A stretch of DNA of 64,000 nt, from the NCBI GenBank assembly GCA_024404025.1, contig JAKSQP010000014.1, positions 1 through 64,000 on the forward strand, read 5' to 3'. The notes under the pieces were generated by a model that was given only the letters and a program-made list of their open reading frames with translations, was not told the DNA's origin and searched no databases. Origin of the DNA: Clostridia bacterium (GTDB taxonomy: Bacteria > Bacillota > Clostridia > Oscillospirales > Acutalibacteraceae). Below, piece after piece: positions 62,446-64,000 of the stretch. Positions within the stretch are counted from its first letter, which is position 1. Every line of letters starts with the position of its first letter. Position numbers and translations under genes: made by a program.

Positions 62446-63462
62446 TCAATAGTATAATTCATCGTTTTTGACCCATGCCTTCGGGATGAAAATTTCGTTG
62501 AAAATCCTGACTGCATAGCGGTCAGTCATTCCCGCAATAAAATCGCAGGCGGCAATTTCTCTGCCGTCACGCTCTGCTATCATTCCGAAAGGCTCGGGCA
62601 TTTTTTCGGGATATTCCGCATAATAGGAATAAAGCTTCTGAATCATATCAACAGCCTTGCTCTCTTCGCTTTTGCATTCGGGGTTTGTATAAACCTTTTC
62701 AAACATAAACTTATGCAATTCATCAAAAACCTGCTGCGTTGCCGAATCAAGAAGAATATCCTCCTTGCTGTTTTTGATGCAGTTGAGCACAAGAGTGTTG
62801 ATCCTTGAGCTTTTCTTATAACCGAGCTCGTTTCTGATTGCAAGAGGAATATCCTCCTCGCACATAATTCCCGCCTCGGTAGCATCGTCAATATCATGGT
62901 TGATATATGCGATCCTGTCTGCAAGGCGAACTACCCTGCCCTCAAGAGTTGCGGCAGGCTCGCCGTTTGTGTGGCGCTCGATTCCGTTTCTGACTTCGTA
63001 TGTAAGGTTAAGGCCTTCGCCGTTTTTTTCAAGAATATCAACAACACGAAGGCTCTGCGAATAATGCCTGAATCCTGCCGGGCAGACCTGATTCAGCGCT
63101 CTTTCGCCTGCGTGGCCGAACGGAGTATGACCTAAATCGTGGCCGAGGGCAATCGCTTCCGTGAGGTCTTCATTGAGCATGAGAGCGTTTGAAATCGTTC
63201 TCGCAATCTGCGAAACCTCAAGAGTATGAGTGAGCCTCGTTCTGTAATAATCTCCTTCGGGTGAAAGGAAAACCTGCGTTTTGTGTTTCAGCCTGCGGAA
63301 CGAACTGCAATGGATGATTCTGTCACGGTCACGCTGATATGCAGTTCTGATGGGGCATTCCTCTTCGGGTTTGAGCCTGCCCCTGCTGTTTTCCGCAAGA
63401 GAGGCATAAGGGGAAAGAATTTCTTTTTCACGCTTTTGTGCATTTTCTCTTATACATTCCAT
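62446..63462 (-). CDS. dgt: deoxyguanosinetriphosphate triphosphohydrolase-like protein
   Basis: A 338-residue HD-domain protein that cleaves dNTPs to nucleoside and triphosphate. YYRTRLTHTLEVSQIARTI and ALGHDLGHTPFGHAGERALN hold the metal-binding His and Asp residues; RLADRIAYINHDIDDA supplies the later Asp. AGGAGG is correctly spaced before ATG. Its position before dnaG and rpoD is common in Clostridia and links dNTP control to replication. Confidence 0.94.
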   Translation of the reverse strand: MECIRENAQKREKEILSPYASLAENSRGRLKPEEECPIRTAYQRDRDRIIHCSSFRRLKHKTQVFLSPEGDYYRTRLTHTLEVSQIARTISNALMLNEDLTEAIALGHDLGHTPFGHAGERALNQVCPAGFRHYSQSLRVVDILEKNGEGLNLTYEVRNGIERHTNGEPAATLEGRVVRLADRIAYINHDIDDATEAGIMCEEDIPLAIRNELGYKKSSRINTLVLNCIKNSKEDILLDSATQQVFDELHKFMFEKVYTNPECKSEESKAVDMIQKLYSYYAEYPEKMPEPFGMIAERDGREIAACDFIAGMTDRYAVRIFNEIFIPKAWVKNDELYY

Positions 63463-63565
63463 TTTTCACGCCTCCTGAATACTAATACGAACAAAATCGC
63501 TTAATTCCTGCAAAAAAATTATGAACAATTTGTTAATTCGACATTTTCGGGTCATAAATGCAGAA

Positions 63566-63587
63566 AAGCAGGTGTATATCCCTGCTT
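63566..63587 (-). terminator. Possible terminator of the YigZ-family gene
   Basis: AAGCAGG (63566-63572) pairs with CCTGCTT (63581-63587) with an 8-base loop. On the minus strand only TTCTGC follows, so it is a weak terminator. Confidence 0.45.
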
Positions 63588-63605
63588 AAATATTGTTTTT
63601 CAATA

Positions 63606-64000
63606 TTAAATATCCGCATAGCATTCATCATATTTTTCGGCGCTGTATCTTCCGTTGCTCACGTCAACAAGCTTCGCATTGAAGGAATCAAGAAGCTCAA
63701 GCGGAAGCCTGAAAAGCAAAGTAACATTATCCTCAAAGAGAGTATCCTCAATTACTCCGCCGCTTTCGGGCACAAGCGAAGAAAGCTTGCCGTAAAAATA
63801 ATAATCGCAGGTCACTTTCAGCTTTGCGCAGAGCGCACGGGTGATTATTCCGCCCGCCTGAAGAGCGATCGATGCCGAATGCGAATATGCTCTCACAAGG
63901 CCTCCTGCGCCGAGCATAATTCCGCCGAAATATCTTGTAACAACAACTGCGCAGTCCGTTACGCCGCTTTTTTCGATCACATCAAGCACGGGGATCCCCG
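63606..64000 (-). CDS. YigZ/IMPACT (UPF0029) family protein, partial
   Basis: The 3' part of a gene that continues beyond the end of the window. About 131 residues are visible and begin in the conserved GIPVLDVIEKSG segment, followed by VVVTRYFGGIMLGAGGLVRAYSHSAS. The family combines an IMPACT N-terminal domain with a DUF1949 C-terminal domain; both the end of the first and the second are present. Its function in bacteria is not settled. The apparent GTG at 63989 is internal and not the start. Confidence 0.92.
   Translation of the reverse strand, partial: GIPVLDVIEKSGVTDCAVVVTRYFGGIMLGAGGLVRAYSHSASIALQAGGIITRALCAKLKVTCDYYFYGKLSSLVPESGGVIEDTLFEDNVTLLFRLPLELLDSFNAKLVDVSNGRYSAEKYDECYADI

Overview
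The window reads as chromosome of a spore-forming, anaerobic Firmicute of class Clostridia, most likely a gut Oscillospirales/Ruminococcaceae-type organism. The evidence is the Firmicutes-specific gene orders (ctsR-mcsA-mcsB-clpC, tig-clpP-clpX, rplS-lepB-rbgA-rnhB-yraN, dgt-dnaG-rpoD), sporulation and germination genes (SpoIVFA/SpoIVFB, a SpoIID-like protein, a GerA subunit), a V-type ATPase, a GTP-type PEP carboxykinase and strong AGGAGG ribosome-binding sites. The family placement is inference. I saw no rRNA, tRNA, CRISPR array, insertion sequence, phage or integrase, so this is core chromosome rather than an accessory island.

Layout. 1-4.4 kb (minus): esterase-like hydrolase, long-form PRPP synthetase, cation diffusion facilitator and MscS channel. 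4.5-13.1 kb (plus): nine-gene V-ATPase operon from a consensus promoter to a shared terminator; its K subunit keeps sodium-ligand residues. 13.2-17.3 kb (minus): potABCD polyamine transporter with a membrane-anchored binding protein. 17.5-20.9 kb: tig-clpP-clpX. 21-28.6 kb: phosphoesterase, DUF1540 protein, threonine synthase, then rplS with two signal peptidases, rbgA, capA-like gene, rnhB and yraN. 28.6-36.3 kb: radical-SAM pair and spoIVFA-spoIVFB (minus), diverging from a plus-strand cell-wall/germination group. 36.4-45.9 kb: pckG, BNR protein, amidohydrolase, YbaK, lipoprotein, nrdR, aquaporin, GH16 and a glycosyltransferase. 45.9-52 kb (minus): metK under a SAM-I riboswitch and the ctsR heat-shock operon with CtsR operators around its promoter. 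52-57.7 kb: dus, then polA-ywlE-rimI-tsaD. 57.7-58.6 kb: a sparse stretch with a 42-codon gene, repeated TGTGCA elements and an unrecognised helical protein. 58.7-64 kb: amidohydrolase, then dgt-dnaG-rpoD and the end of a YigZ-family gene.

How the genes work together. Protein quality control is strongly represented: trigger factor, ClpP, ClpX, ClpC, the arginine kinase McsB with McsA, the repressor CtsR, and a YwlE-type phosphatase with the threonine expected for phospho-arginine. This could form a complete phospho-arginine tagging and reversal circuit. The V-ATPase, polyamine uptake, mechanosensitive channel, cation exporter and aquaporin together handle ions and osmolarity.

No wholly new multi-gene system is evident. 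The least explained signals are (i) three TGTAAA...TTTACA inverted repeats between thrC and yraN and (ii) the TGTGCA cluster upstream of the 42-codon gene.
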